A DNA stretch of 64,000 nucleotides from Kineothrix sp. IPX-CK (lineage in GTDB: Bacteria > Bacillota > Clostridia > Lachnospirales > Lachnospiraceae): the NCBI RefSeq assembly GCF_039134705.1, contig NZ_CP146256.1:2356001-2420000 (forward strand). The letters are read 5' to 3'. Shown here in pieces: positions 57,001 to 64,000 of the stretch. Numbering within the stretch: position 1 is the first letter of the stretch; each line of letters begins with the position of its first letter. The position numbers were made by a program, and so were the translations under genes. A model generated the notes under the pieces. The model made no database searches, had not been told where the DNA came from, and saw only the letters and a list, made by a program, of their open reading frames with translations.

Positions 57001-57488
57001 ATGCGCAGTGCAATAGAAAAAAGAGTTTCACGGAGAACATTTGAAAGCGAGCCGATTACAGATCCGGAAAAGGGGGAAATCGTTTCTCTTATTAGCGAAC
57101 TGAATCCTGTTGGGTTGGCGGTACTTTTGATAAGGAAGAATTAATTATTGATGACAACGAGGAATTAACCTGTGTTGTTTTAGTAGGCAAAGTGGCTGCA
57201 CCCTTATTAAAAGAAAAAATGATGCGGTCGATTTCACACCGAAAAATAAAGAACATAGAAGAAAGAATTATAAGCAATCAGCCTTTGCCTCAATGGGTAC
57301 AAGAAGGAATGAAAGCCGTATTACTTGCTCCAAGTGCTAAAAACACACAAAAAGTAACGTTTAAATATGAAAACAACATCTTAAGCGCGCAGATTGCGGA
57401 TGACTATTCAATGGACCTTATCGACTTAGGTATTGCAAAAAAACATTTCGAAATAGGTAACGGAGGTATTTTCTATCCTAAAAAATAA
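57001..57488 (+). pseudogene. TM-nitroreductase-type gene with internal deletion
   Basis: The start AIEKRVSRRTF (57001 onward, behind GGAGG) is in one frame and is lost at a stop at 57142-57144. The other end, in frame from about 57108, reads CWVGGTFDKEE, then VLLAPSAKNTQ and LIDLGIAKKHFE, the C-terminal half of TM nitroreductases. The middle ~100 residues are missing and the frames disagree at the junction (about 57100-57112), so the product cannot be made. Recent, because both ends are otherwise clean. Confidence 0.78.
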
Positions 57489-57508
57489 TCATAATATGAA
57501 ATTATGGT
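57478..57508 (-). terminator. Possible terminator after the recombinase gene
   Basis: CATAAT/ATTATG stem (57490-57506) followed on the minus strand by ATTATTTTTT. Confidence 0.4.
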
Positions 57509-58572
57509 TCCCGCAATTTGACGGCTTTTGCCGCCTTGCGCCTGCGCTCGTCCTCCAGCGCGGCATAATGCTTTCTCGTCGTATTGACGTCCTTATGGCC
57601 GAGAACATCAGCCACCAGATAAATATCTCCGGTTTCACGGTAAAGAGAGGTTCCATAGGTGCTTCGAAGCTTATGCGGAGTTATTTTCTTAAGTGTCGTC
57701 ACCGTGGACGCGTATTTTTTAACCAGATTTTCGACGGCGCGGACAGTGATTCTGCGGTTCTGCATGGATAGAAACAAAGCATTTTCATGACCGGAGAGGG
57801 GAATAGTGTGATGCCTTTGCTCCAAATAGCTTCTAAGTGACTCCTCCACCTCGTCCCCGAAATAAACGACCGTTTCATAACCGCCTTTGCGCCGGATTTT
57901 AATACCGTTATTTTTAAAATCAACGTCTTCCAAGTCGAGGCCTACGCACTCGGACACACGAATGCCCGTGCCGAGCAGGAGAGTGAGCAGGGCAGTGTCT
58001 CTAACCTTTGTTTTTTCGTGGTATTTCAATTGACTTTTGGTAAGCTTGGTGCCGTCCTCCACCTGATCCAGCAGCACCGCTACTTCGTCTGCATCAAGAC
58101 GTATGATTTCCTTTTCATGAAGCTTGGGCATAGGAACGAGAACTGCCGGATTATTTCTTATGAGCTCGGATTGATAGAAATAATTGTAAAAACTCCTTAA
58201 AGAAGCCAGTTTACGTGCCTTCCCGCGCTCCTCATTAGTGATTTCCTTATCGTCCTTTTGATAAAAGCTTATGTATTCCAGATATTCCTCTATATCTTCT
58301 CTGGTAATGTCATCCAGCATAGACAGCGGGAAGTCCTTGATTTCCATTTTTTTGCAATAGCTGTTATTTTCGTGCATATACTCGAAAAACACCCGCAAGT
58401 CATACGCGTATGCAAGCCGTGTCTTAGAGGAGGTATTGTTTTCGATTCCTCTGAAAAATTGTTTGCAGAAGGGTGGCAGCTCAGAAAGAACATTTCTCAT
58501 GCGAGTCGTATTCAGTTTATTCTGTTCATCGTGATAATTCTTTTTGCTTTCCATATTAATAAAATCGGCCAT
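57502..58572 (-). CDS. Tyrosine recombinase (XerC/XerD-like)
   Basis: 356 aa. N-terminal SAM-like core-binding domain (residues about 30-160), catalytic domain with Arg in GTGIRVSECVGL, His-x-x-Arg in HKLRSTYG, His in LGHKDVNTT and nucleophile Tyr in RKHYA. Could resolve chromosome dimers or be an integrase; it has no attL/attR visible. The ATG lies directly after AAAGG, so the real start may differ. Confidence 0.88.
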   Translation of the reverse strand: MADFINMESKKNYHDEQNKLNTTRMRNVLSELPPFCKQFFRGIENNTSSKTRLAYAYDLRVFFEYMHENNSYCKKMEIKDFPLSMLDDITREDIEEYLEYISFYQKDDKEITNEERGKARKLASLRSFYNYFYQSELIRNNPAVLVPMPKLHEKEIIRLDADEVAVLLDQVEDGTKLTKSQLKYHEKTKVRDTALLTLLLGTGIRVSECVGLDLEDVDFKNNGIKIRRKGGYETVVYFGDEVEESLRSYLEQRHHTIPLSGHENALFLSMQNRRITVRAVENLVKKYASTVTTLKKITPHKLRSTYGTSLYRETGDIYLVADVLGHKDVNTTRKHYAALEDERRRKAAKAVKLREP

Positions 58573-58692
58573 CCTTTCATATCTTAAGACCGTAATTTCA
58601 TGGTCTATGTTCCTTGCGGATTTAATAGTATTATATCATTTTTTTTTATAATTTCATCTAATTTACCTATTTTTTTAGATTTGGCGATACAA

Positions 58693-58767
58693 CATGCCGG
58701 ATTAATGGTATAATTATAATATCGATTTAACAAAAATTAATATGCCGAATTAATATCGTCGATATTA
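58693..58767 (+). promoter_or_regulatory. Promoter region of the AI-2E permease gene with repeats
   Basis: Extended -10 TGGTATAAT near 58707-58715. Direct repeats ATGCCGGATTAAT (58693-58705) and ATGCCGAATTAAT (58742-58754), and the palindrome TAATATCG-T-CGATATTA (58751-58767). Confidence 0.45.
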
Positions 58768-58810
58768 TGAAAAATTAGTACGGCTTAAGAAGGAGTAAAA
58801 ATAGAGATTC

Positions 58811-60142
58811 ATGAAATTTCGTATTGATAAAAAGTACTTTTATTGGGGGGTAACGGCATTTATCGTCATTGCTGCCGCGATTTGTTTCTATTATTTATTG
58901 TTCCATGGCGCAAATATCTCAATCGGTTTTCACACCGTTGCACGAATAGCAATGCCTGTCCTGGACGGCTTTCTTTTGGCATACTTATTGACCCCCGTTT
59001 TAAATGCGATAGAGAAAAAAATAATTATTCCTTTATGTATCAGAGGCAAAATTAATATAAATAAAAAGAACTCAAAAAGAATCAGAGGATTTTCCATTCT
59101 GATCACGGTGACTATAGTTACCGTGGTGTTATATGGATTTTTCGCAATGGTCATTCCGCAGTTAATAAGAAGTATCCAAAGCATTATTTTTCAGTTTCCT
59201 ATTTATATCAATAATCTTACCGTCTGGACGACCAAGCTTCTGGCCGATAATCCTGATATTGAAAAAGTAGTAACGGATTTATTCGACCAATATTCCGAGG
59301 AAATGACCAATTATTTGAACCATAATCTGATTCCTCAGATGAACGGGATTCTAAAAAGCATTTCTTTAAGCTTTTTGGGCTTTTTGATGCAACTTTGGAA
59401 TTTGATCATCGGCTTTATTATTTCCATATATATTCTGTACAGTAAGGAATTGTTTGCGGGACAAGCAAAGAAGATAGCCTATGCATTGTTCGAAACCAAG
59501 ACGGCCAACGCGGTAATTACCGACGTACGTTTTACCCACAAGACCTTCAGTGGATATATTGTCGGCAAGATTATCGATTCCGTTATGGTAGGTCTCGTAT
59601 GTTTTGCAGGAACGACCTTAATGGGAACACCATATTCCGTTTTAATAAGCGTAATTGTTGGAACTACGAATATTATTCCCTTTTTTGGACCCTATTTGGG
59701 GGCAATTCCCAGTGCGTTATTGATTTTAATGGTAAATCCTCTTCAATGCCTTTATTTCATCATATTCATCCTGATTCTTCAGCAAGTTGACGGAAATATA
59801 CTGGAGCCTAAAATTCTGGGGGATTCCACTGGCTTATCCGGTTTCTGGGTAATCTTTTCTATTACCTTATTCGGCGGAATGTTCGGAATCCTTGGCATGA
59901 TTGCCGGTGTGCCTATTTTCGCAATCATCTATGCAGGCATACGTTCTTTGATCAACCAGATGCTCCTCAAAAAGAAGATGCCGGTTAAAACCAATGATTA
60001 TATGGATGTCGGCTCGATCGAGGACGGCGTTTTCATTCCTTATGAACCGGAGAAGGGAACCTTTTCAAAATCCGGGCAGAATACAGACGAAGCTCAAACT
60101 GAGAAAAATGAACCTAAGGATGAAGTTGAGAAGGAAGATTAA
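58811..60142 (+). CDS. AI-2E transporter family permease (YhhT/PerM type)
   Basis: 443 aa, about eight membrane helices. [21 protein letters not shown]-like [24 protein letters not shown] (split by prediction) and [20 protein letters not shown] mark the family; members export AI-2 or act as Na+/H+ antiporters. A 60-residue acidic tail ends the protein. GGAG is 16 nt from the ATG, further than usual. Confidence 0.9.
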   Translation: MKFRIDKKYFYWGVTAFIVIAAAICFYYLLFHGANISIGFHTVARIAMPVLDGFLLAYLLTPVLNAIEKKIIIPLCIRGKININKKNSKRIRGFSILITVTIVTVVLYGFFAMVIPQLIRSIQSIIFQFPIYINNLTVWTTKLLADNPDIEKVVTDLFDQYSEEMTNYLNHNLIPQMNGILKSISLSFLGFLMQLWNLIIGFIISIYILYSKELFAGQAKKIAYALFETKTANAVITDVRFTHKTFSGYIVGKIIDSVMVGLVCFAGTTLMGTPYSVLISVIVGTTNIIPFFGPYLGAIPSALLILMVNPLQCLYFIIFILILQQVDGNILEPKILGDSTGLSGFWVIFSITLFGGMFGILGMIAGVPIFAIIYAGIRSLINQMLLKKKMPVKTNDYMDVGSIEDGVFIPYEPEKGTFSKSGQNTDEAQTEKNEPKDEVEKED

Positions 60143-60144
60143 TC

Positions 60145-60591
60145 ATGCGTTTTATTGTGCAAAGAGTAAAAAAAGCAGAAGTAGAAGTAGAAAATACGGT
60201 AATCGGAAAAATAGAAGAGGGATTTCTCGTTTTTGTAGGCGTCAGCCAGGCGGATACGGAGGTGATCGCTGATAAGATGGTCAATAAACTGATTGGTTTA
60301 CGAATTTTTGAGGACGAGAATGGAAAGACCAATCTGGATATAAAAACGGTATACGGGGAATTGTTAATTATTTCACAATTTACATTATATGCAGATTGCA
60401 AAAAAGGGAACAGACCTTCCTTTATTCGTGCAGGTGCTCCTGACATGGCCAATTCATTATATGAATATGTTCTGAAAAAATGCCGGAAAGAAATTACCTG
60501 CGTGCAGTCAGGAGAATTCGGCGCTGACATGAAGGTTTCCCTCGTTAACGATGGGCCTTTTACCATAATATTAGATTCAGAAGAATTATAG
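60145..60591 (+). CDS. dtd: D-aminoacyl-tRNA deacylase
   Basis: 148 aa. Removes D-amino acids (and glycine) wrongly attached to tRNA. SQFTLYA and the Gly-cisPro type NDGPFTI motif are present. Two bases after the permease stop, with AAGGAAG upstream. Confidence 0.96.
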   Translation: MRFIVQRVKKAEVEVENTVIGKIEEGFLVFVGVSQADTEVIADKMVNKLIGLRIFEDENGKTNLDIKTVYGELLIISQFTLYADCKKGNRPSFIRAGAPDMANSLYEYVLKKCRKEITCVQSGEFGADMKVSLVNDGPFTIILDSEEL

Positions 60592-60623
60592 ATGACCGCA
60601 AATAATCATAAGGAGGTTTTAAT

Positions 60624-60857
60624 ATGATGTCGACAGCATTATTAATCGCAGGTATTGTTATCATAATGTATTTTCTCGTATATTCCAAAGGAACAAAACG
60701 TAATAGAAAAAAAATAGATGATCTCAATATTGGGGGTACGCATAGAACTTATAGAGAACACCGTGAGGCAATTGAAAAACGCCGTAAATCTTTGGAATAT
60801 AACAATTATGTAACCAAATATAACAGCACTGAAGATTTCCGCGAAAAAGACGAATAA
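60624..60857 (+). CDS. Small membrane protein, unknown
   Basis: 77 aa. One N-terminal helix (TALLIAGIVIIMYFLVYS) and a basic, then acidic cytoplasmic tail (RTYREHREAIEKRRKSLEYN). ATAAGGAGG is an ideal ribosome-binding site, so the gene is real although unrecognised. Last gene in the dtd operon. Confidence 0.7.
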   Translation: MMSTALLIAGIVIIMYFLVYSKGTKRNRKKIDDLNIGGTHRTYREHREAIEKRRKSLEYNNYVTKYNSTEDFREKDE

Positions 60858-60910
60858 CTATTCGTTAAACTTGTCTTTTGCGAATAGTTATTCGTCTGGT
60901 TCTTTTTAGT
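60849..60910 (+). terminator. Bidirectional terminator
   Basis: GACGAATAACTATTCG (60849-60864) pairs perfectly with CGAATAGTTATTCGTC (60881-60896), then TTCTTTTT. The convergent ArsA gene ends just beyond. Confidence 0.75.
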
Positions 60911-60917
60911 TAACTGT

Positions 60918-62078
60918 TTAAATAAGGAATAACTTTAATTTACCATCTTCATATTTGGCCGACTGTATTTCTTTGCTTTTTATACTGTCGGGTAATAAAA
61001 AACGCCGTCTTTCGTTTTTAATGCTTAAGATCAATTCTCCGCCCTTTTGATTTAAATCCATTTCCTGTTTATCAGCAAAAGGAAGATTAATTTCCATGCG
61101 GTAGCCTTCCTCACATTTATGAACCGTAAATATCTTTTCTTTAGCAAATACCGCGGTTGGCTCCTGATCCTGATACAGTATCCAGGCAACCTCTTCAAGC
61201 ACCGGCAAGGATCTGATTTCCTTCTGCTGCAGCTCCAGTCTGAAAATCGGAAGCTTATGAAAGCTTTCTTCTATCTCCGTAATCCCTTCCTCTTGAAGCT
61301 TTACCCAATGATTAAAATAACCTTCCAATGCCTTACCCGGATAGATCCGGTTTATAATGATTGCATCAACATTATAATTATACATATGAAGACAGGTATA
61401 ATTTCGTTTCGCCTCTTTAATTACAATTTTCTCCGGTGTCGTAACGATTCTCAGACTGACTATCTCCTTATTGCTCATAAGCTTCTGCAACGCTCCCAAT
61501 CGTGCTGTTAATGCGTCAATATCATCAAATACATCATCCTTTGGCATAGGTACTTTTGCTAATTTTTCAATCAGTGGTCCTCCTATTTTAGCTGCTTTGC
61601 GTTTCATCGGAAGCACCTTCTCTATAAAGCCTCCGAACATCTCCGGGAATTTAAGCAGGGAAAGTGTCTCACCGGTTGGTGCACAATCTACAATAAGAAC
61701 GTCGTAATCCCCCTTTTCATAGTAATCAAGTATCTTTAACAATGAAAATAATTCTTCCAGTCCGGGAAATACCAGCAATTCTTCCGCTTCCAGACCGCTC
61801 TGGGAGCGCGAGGTCAGAATCTGCTTTATATAGCTTTGCATATTCCCCCAGGCCTCTTCACTTTCTGCTACAGCATCTATCTCCATCGCATATAAATGAT
61901 CCGAAACCATAACCGGTTTATTGTTAAGTTTTTGCTCAAAGGAATCTCCAAGGCTATGCGCCTGATCCGTGCTCATAATCAATACTTTTTTACCGCTGCG
62001 TGCAATCTTGCAGGCGGTGGCAGCCGCAATGCTGGTTTTGCCAACGCCACCTTTACCGGTATATAATATTATTCTCAT
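60918..62078 (-). CDS. ArsA/Get3-type ATPase with HSP20-like tail (second copy)
   Basis: 386 aa. Deviant Walker A TGKGGVGKTS, switch I STDQAHSLGDSF, switch II DCAPTGETLSLLKFPE, and a C-terminal ~70-residue alpha-crystallin-like sandwich (GYRMEINLPFADKQEMDL, ILSIKNERRRFLLP). Arsenite- and tail-anchor-binding features of ArsA and Get3 (Cys triad, hydrophobic groove) are not seen. GGAGG supports the ATG at 62078. Last gene of the MarR-ArsA-small-ArsA set; no arsB or arsenite permease nearby. Confidence 0.88.
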   Translation of the reverse strand: MRIILYTGKGGVGKTSIAAATACKIARSGKKVLIMSTDQAHSLGDSFEQKLNNKPVMVSDHLYAMEIDAVAESEEAWGNMQSYIKQILTSRSQSGLEAEELLVFPGLEELFSLLKILDYYEKGDYDVLIVDCAPTGETLSLLKFPEMFGGFIEKVLPMKRKAAKIGGPLIEKLAKVPMPKDDVFDDIDALTARLGALQKLMSNKEIVSLRIVTTPEKIVIKEAKRNYTCLHMYNYNVDAIIINRIYPGKALEGYFNHWVKLQEEGITEIEESFHKLPIFRLELQQKEIRSLPVLEEVAWILYQDQEPTAVFAKEKIFTVHKCEEGYRMEINLPFADKQEMDLNQKGGELILSIKNERRRFLLPDSIKSKEIQSAKYEDGKLKLFLI

Positions 62079-62147
62079 AATGCCTCCATTTCTGCCGCAT
62101 GGCAGTTCAAATCTAATCATAAACAAAAAGTATGTTATATGCTTTTG

Positions 62148-62372
62148 TTAACTAATATCAACCTTTTGGACCTTGCCTTGGTCTGCTCCGCCGTTCTTTT
62201 CATCCTCCTTTTTACCCACAATGCATTCTGCTATACACTCCAGAAACATTGCTTTCATTTCCTTCTCAATTACTTCAACATGACCGCGTACGTTCGCTGG
62301 CAGGATAAGCATATAGGCTTCCTTTTCCAACTTTTTAGCTTCTTTCATTTTATCGATAAATTCTCTTTTCAT
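62148..62372 (-). CDS. Small helical protein between the two ArsA genes
   Basis: 74 aa, cytoplasmic, helical: MKREFIDKMKEAKKLEKEAY, then LPANVRGHVEVIEKEMK and AMFLECIAECIVGKK with two Cys, then a charged tail. GGAG lies 6 nt before the ATG. No family recognised. Fixed between the two ATPase genes and probably their partner. Confidence 0.7.
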   Translation of the reverse strand: MKREFIDKMKEAKKLEKEAYMLILPANVRGHVEVIEKEMKAMFLECIAECIVGKKEDEKNGGADQGKVQKVDIS

Positions 62373-62427
62373 ATGCTGCTCCTATCTGCGTGCCTGACAC
62401 ACCATAAAATTCCATAGCTTTATTATT

Positions 62428-63603
62428 TTAATCGACCTCTTTTACAAATCGGATATTTAATATCTGTTCTTCTGCTTTTGCTGATATAATGCGATAATTT
62501 CTCAGGGAGTTCGGTATCGGAATATTTCTTTTGAAATTACCGATCTTAATGATTAAGTCCGTTCCTGACTGGCGCAGGTCAATATCCTCCTTTTTAATAC
62601 AGGGGAGATATAAACTGAGACGGTATCCCTCTTCTGTTGCTTCGTACATTTCTCCCGGTTGATTCTTCCTGATTTCAAATAACTCGGGCTGGTCAAGAAC
62701 CTCCTCACATAACTGATCAATCGCCTCCAGACCGCATAAATCCGTATCATACCAGCGGATATAATAGACCGCCCGGTCGCTGAATACATTCTCAATTTCC
62801 TCAATATATTTCTTCTGAATGTCTAACCACTTATCAAAAAACGGATTACCGATATCACCTGGCAGAATGCGATTAATAAACACTCCATCCACATTAAAAT
62901 TATAGAGATTCATATACATATAATTGCGCTTTGTCTCCTCTACGACCATCTTTTCGGGAATGGTTACCAATCGTATCGAGGTCACATCGTCATCCTTTAA
63001 TAATTCCTGCAGTTGAATCAGCCTCACATATAGCCGCTCAATGTCACTCATCGCTGCCTTATCCGGCAGCTCTACCTCAAACATCTTTTTTGATATTGGG
63101 GAAAGAACCCGTATCGCCAGCTTGCCGACAGGGAAAAACTTCTCCATATACCAGGACATAAGCTCCGGAAACTTAAGCAAAGACAGTGTTTCTCCCGTAG
63201 GCGCACAGTCCACAATAATACGTTCATATTTGCCGCTTTCATAGATATCAAGTATTTTCAGCAGCGAGAACAGTTCTTCCATTCCCGGAAGCATAACAAC
63301 ATCCTCTTGCGCGCTGCCGTTCCTGTCCGGTGGTGCAATCATATTCATGAAGGCCGTCATGATATTCTTAAAATCATGCTCCATAACATAATTCGGATCA
63401 ATCTCCAGCACATCCAAATATTTGGATATCTCGCTCGTTTCCCTGCCAAAAGACATATCAAATAAATCGCTGAGATTATGGGCCATATCCGTACTGACAA
63501 GCAACGTCTTCTTATTCTCTTTCTCCGATTTTCTGGCATGAGCCGCTGCAACCGAAGTCTTTCCTACTCCGCCTTTTCCTGTAAAAATTAATATTCTGCT
63601 CAT
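62428..63603 (-). CDS. ArsA/Get3-type ATPase with HSP20-like tail (first copy)
   Basis: 391 aa, paralogue of the downstream ATPase. Walker A TGKGGVGKTS, switch I STDMAHNLSDLF, DCAPTGETLSLLKFPE, and the C-terminal HSP20-like part (GYRLSLYLPCIKKEDIDL). The two copies share motifs but diverge elsewhere, as expected for subunits of a heterodimer. The ATG at 63603 (MSRILIF) with GGAG 9 nt upstream is preferred over ATG 63612. Confidence 0.88.
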   Translation of the reverse strand: MSRILIFTGKGGVGKTSVAAAHARKSEKENKKTLLVSTDMAHNLSDLFDMSFGRETSEISKYLDVLEIDPNYVMEHDFKNIMTAFMNMIAPPDRNGSAQEDVVMLPGMEELFSLLKILDIYESGKYERIIVDCAPTGETLSLLKFPELMSWYMEKFFPVGKLAIRVLSPISKKMFEVELPDKAAMSDIERLYVRLIQLQELLKDDDVTSIRLVTIPEKMVVEETKRNYMYMNLYNFNVDGVFINRILPGDIGNPFFDKWLDIQKKYIEEIENVFSDRAVYYIRWYDTDLCGLEAIDQLCEEVLDQPELFEIRKNQPGEMYEATEEGYRLSLYLPCIKKEDIDLRQSGTDLIIKIGNFKRNIPIPNSLRNYRIISAKAEEQILNIRFVKEVD

Positions 63604-63694
63604 AGTAGTCATCTCCTTAATTCGGCCTCCGAATAGTTCTTCTTTCGAAGTATTTGTTATGATTTTAGCTGCCGAATATTACGACAGCTTTTTT
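63604..63694 (-). promoter_or_regulatory. Dyads between the MarR and ArsA genes
   Basis: On the minus strand AGCTGTCG-TAATATT-CGGCAGCT is an imperfect inverted repeat and TTCGG-AGG-CCGAA a perfect one, in the 91-bp gap ahead of the first ArsA gene. Either could be a MarR operator or mRNA stem. Confidence 0.45.
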
Positions 63695-64000
63695 CTAATC
63701 AATTTGTATTTTTCTGATTTTTGTTCTTTGCTCTGCTTTTTCCCTTTGCTTATATTCATCCATAAGTATATAAATTCCTTTGTCAATCATTTTAAATATT
63801 AACTGCACTTCCTCTGCCGTATAATTGTTAAGTATCACCTGTCCGTAATGCAGGAATTCTTTCATGATTCTTTGAATACATTCCTTCCCCTCGTTCGTTA
63901 AACGAATGGTCACAATTCTCTTATCCTCAGGACTTCTCTCCCGAACAACAATTCCCTTCTTTTCCATGCGGGTTACGATTCCTGTCGCAGTATTGAGCGG
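63695..64000 (-). CDS. MarR-family regulator, C-terminal part
   Basis: Partial: the N-terminus lies outside the window. 101 codons remain, reading in minus frame from the edge PLNTATGIVTR then MEKKGIVVRERSPEDKR, the recognition helix, wing and Asp-x-Arg of MarR winged helices, followed by the dimerisation helix. Immediately upstream of the ArsA set on the same strand, so its likely regulator. Confidence 0.88.
   Translation of the reverse strand, partial: PLNTATGIVTRMEKKGIVVRERSPEDKRIVTIRLTNEGKECIQRIMKEFLHYGQVILNNYTAEEVQLIFKMIDKGIYILMDEYKQREKAEQRTKIRKIQID

Noticed and set aside
57502..58572. Prophage or integrative element around the tyrosine recombinase
   Set aside because: No structural, replication or conjugation genes and no att repeats are visible nearby; the neighbours downstream are ordinary chromosomal genes.

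Overview
The window reads as a chromosomal segment of a spore-forming anaerobic Firmicute, most likely a Lachnospiraceae-type Clostridium. Grounds: the rsmD-coaD-ylbJ neighbourhood, a PdaA-type spore-cortex deacetylase, the rplU-ysxB-rpmA-obgE block with a Prp-cleavable L27, hisZ plus short-form hisG, strong AGGAGG ribosome-binding sites, TTGACA-17-TATAAT promoters and moderate GC. The family name is inference; no rRNA is present to settle it.

Layout. 1-6000: end of rsmD, coaD, a coiled-coil protein, an exported amidase, ylbJ (minus), an RsuA-type pseudouridine synthase and a membrane-anchored transglutaminase. 6125-9265: spermidine-synthase-like membrane protein, then enolase behind its own promoter and a folded leader. 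9379-13427: iron block with a DtxR-type regulator divergent from feoA-feoA-feoB, a 46-residue Cys-rich membrane peptide and a Fur-family regulator; TTAG/CTAA dyads sit on the feo promoter and before feoB. 13428-15688: a Ca2+/H+ exchanger with a leader that may mask its ribosome-binding site, and a HAD phosphatase. 15770-17225: an IS110 element inserted just upstream of a YgiQ-type radical SAM gene. 19356-21782: SDR, RluA-type synthase, RecU.

21797-26959: histidine operon hisZ-hisG-hisD-hisB-hisIE, the last gene carrying an N-terminal HisF-like barrel that has lost one catalytic Asp. 27109-30594 (minus): purine permease and an H-NOX/chemoreceptor fusion whose haem pocket matches O2-binding H-NOX proteins. 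30815-36577: PdaA, a small membrane protein, paired radical SAM/DUF2344 genes, an RNase E/G-like protein and a NUDIX hydrolase. 36611-40979: ribosome and cofactor operon rplU-ysxB-rpmA-obgE-yhbY-nadD-yqeK-rsfS. 41006-47756: MATE exporter, DUF378 protein and a complete branched-chain amino-acid ABC transporter (livJ-H-M-G-F).

48478-50710: acetyltransferase, then lexA divergent from a TM-LysM protein of the YneA type across LexA-box-like sites. 50981-57488: accessory block holding a coiled-coil protein, a MerR-controlled ABC exporter, a surface-protein fragment, DUF1697, a membrane methyltransferase, a Cys-rich pentapeptide protein and a deleted nitroreductase. 57502-60857: tyrosine recombinase, AI-2E family permease, dtd and a small membrane protein. 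60918-64000 (minus): a MarR regulator followed by two ArsA-type ATPases with HSP20-like tails flanking a 74-residue protein; this compact set is the best candidate here for an undescribed system.
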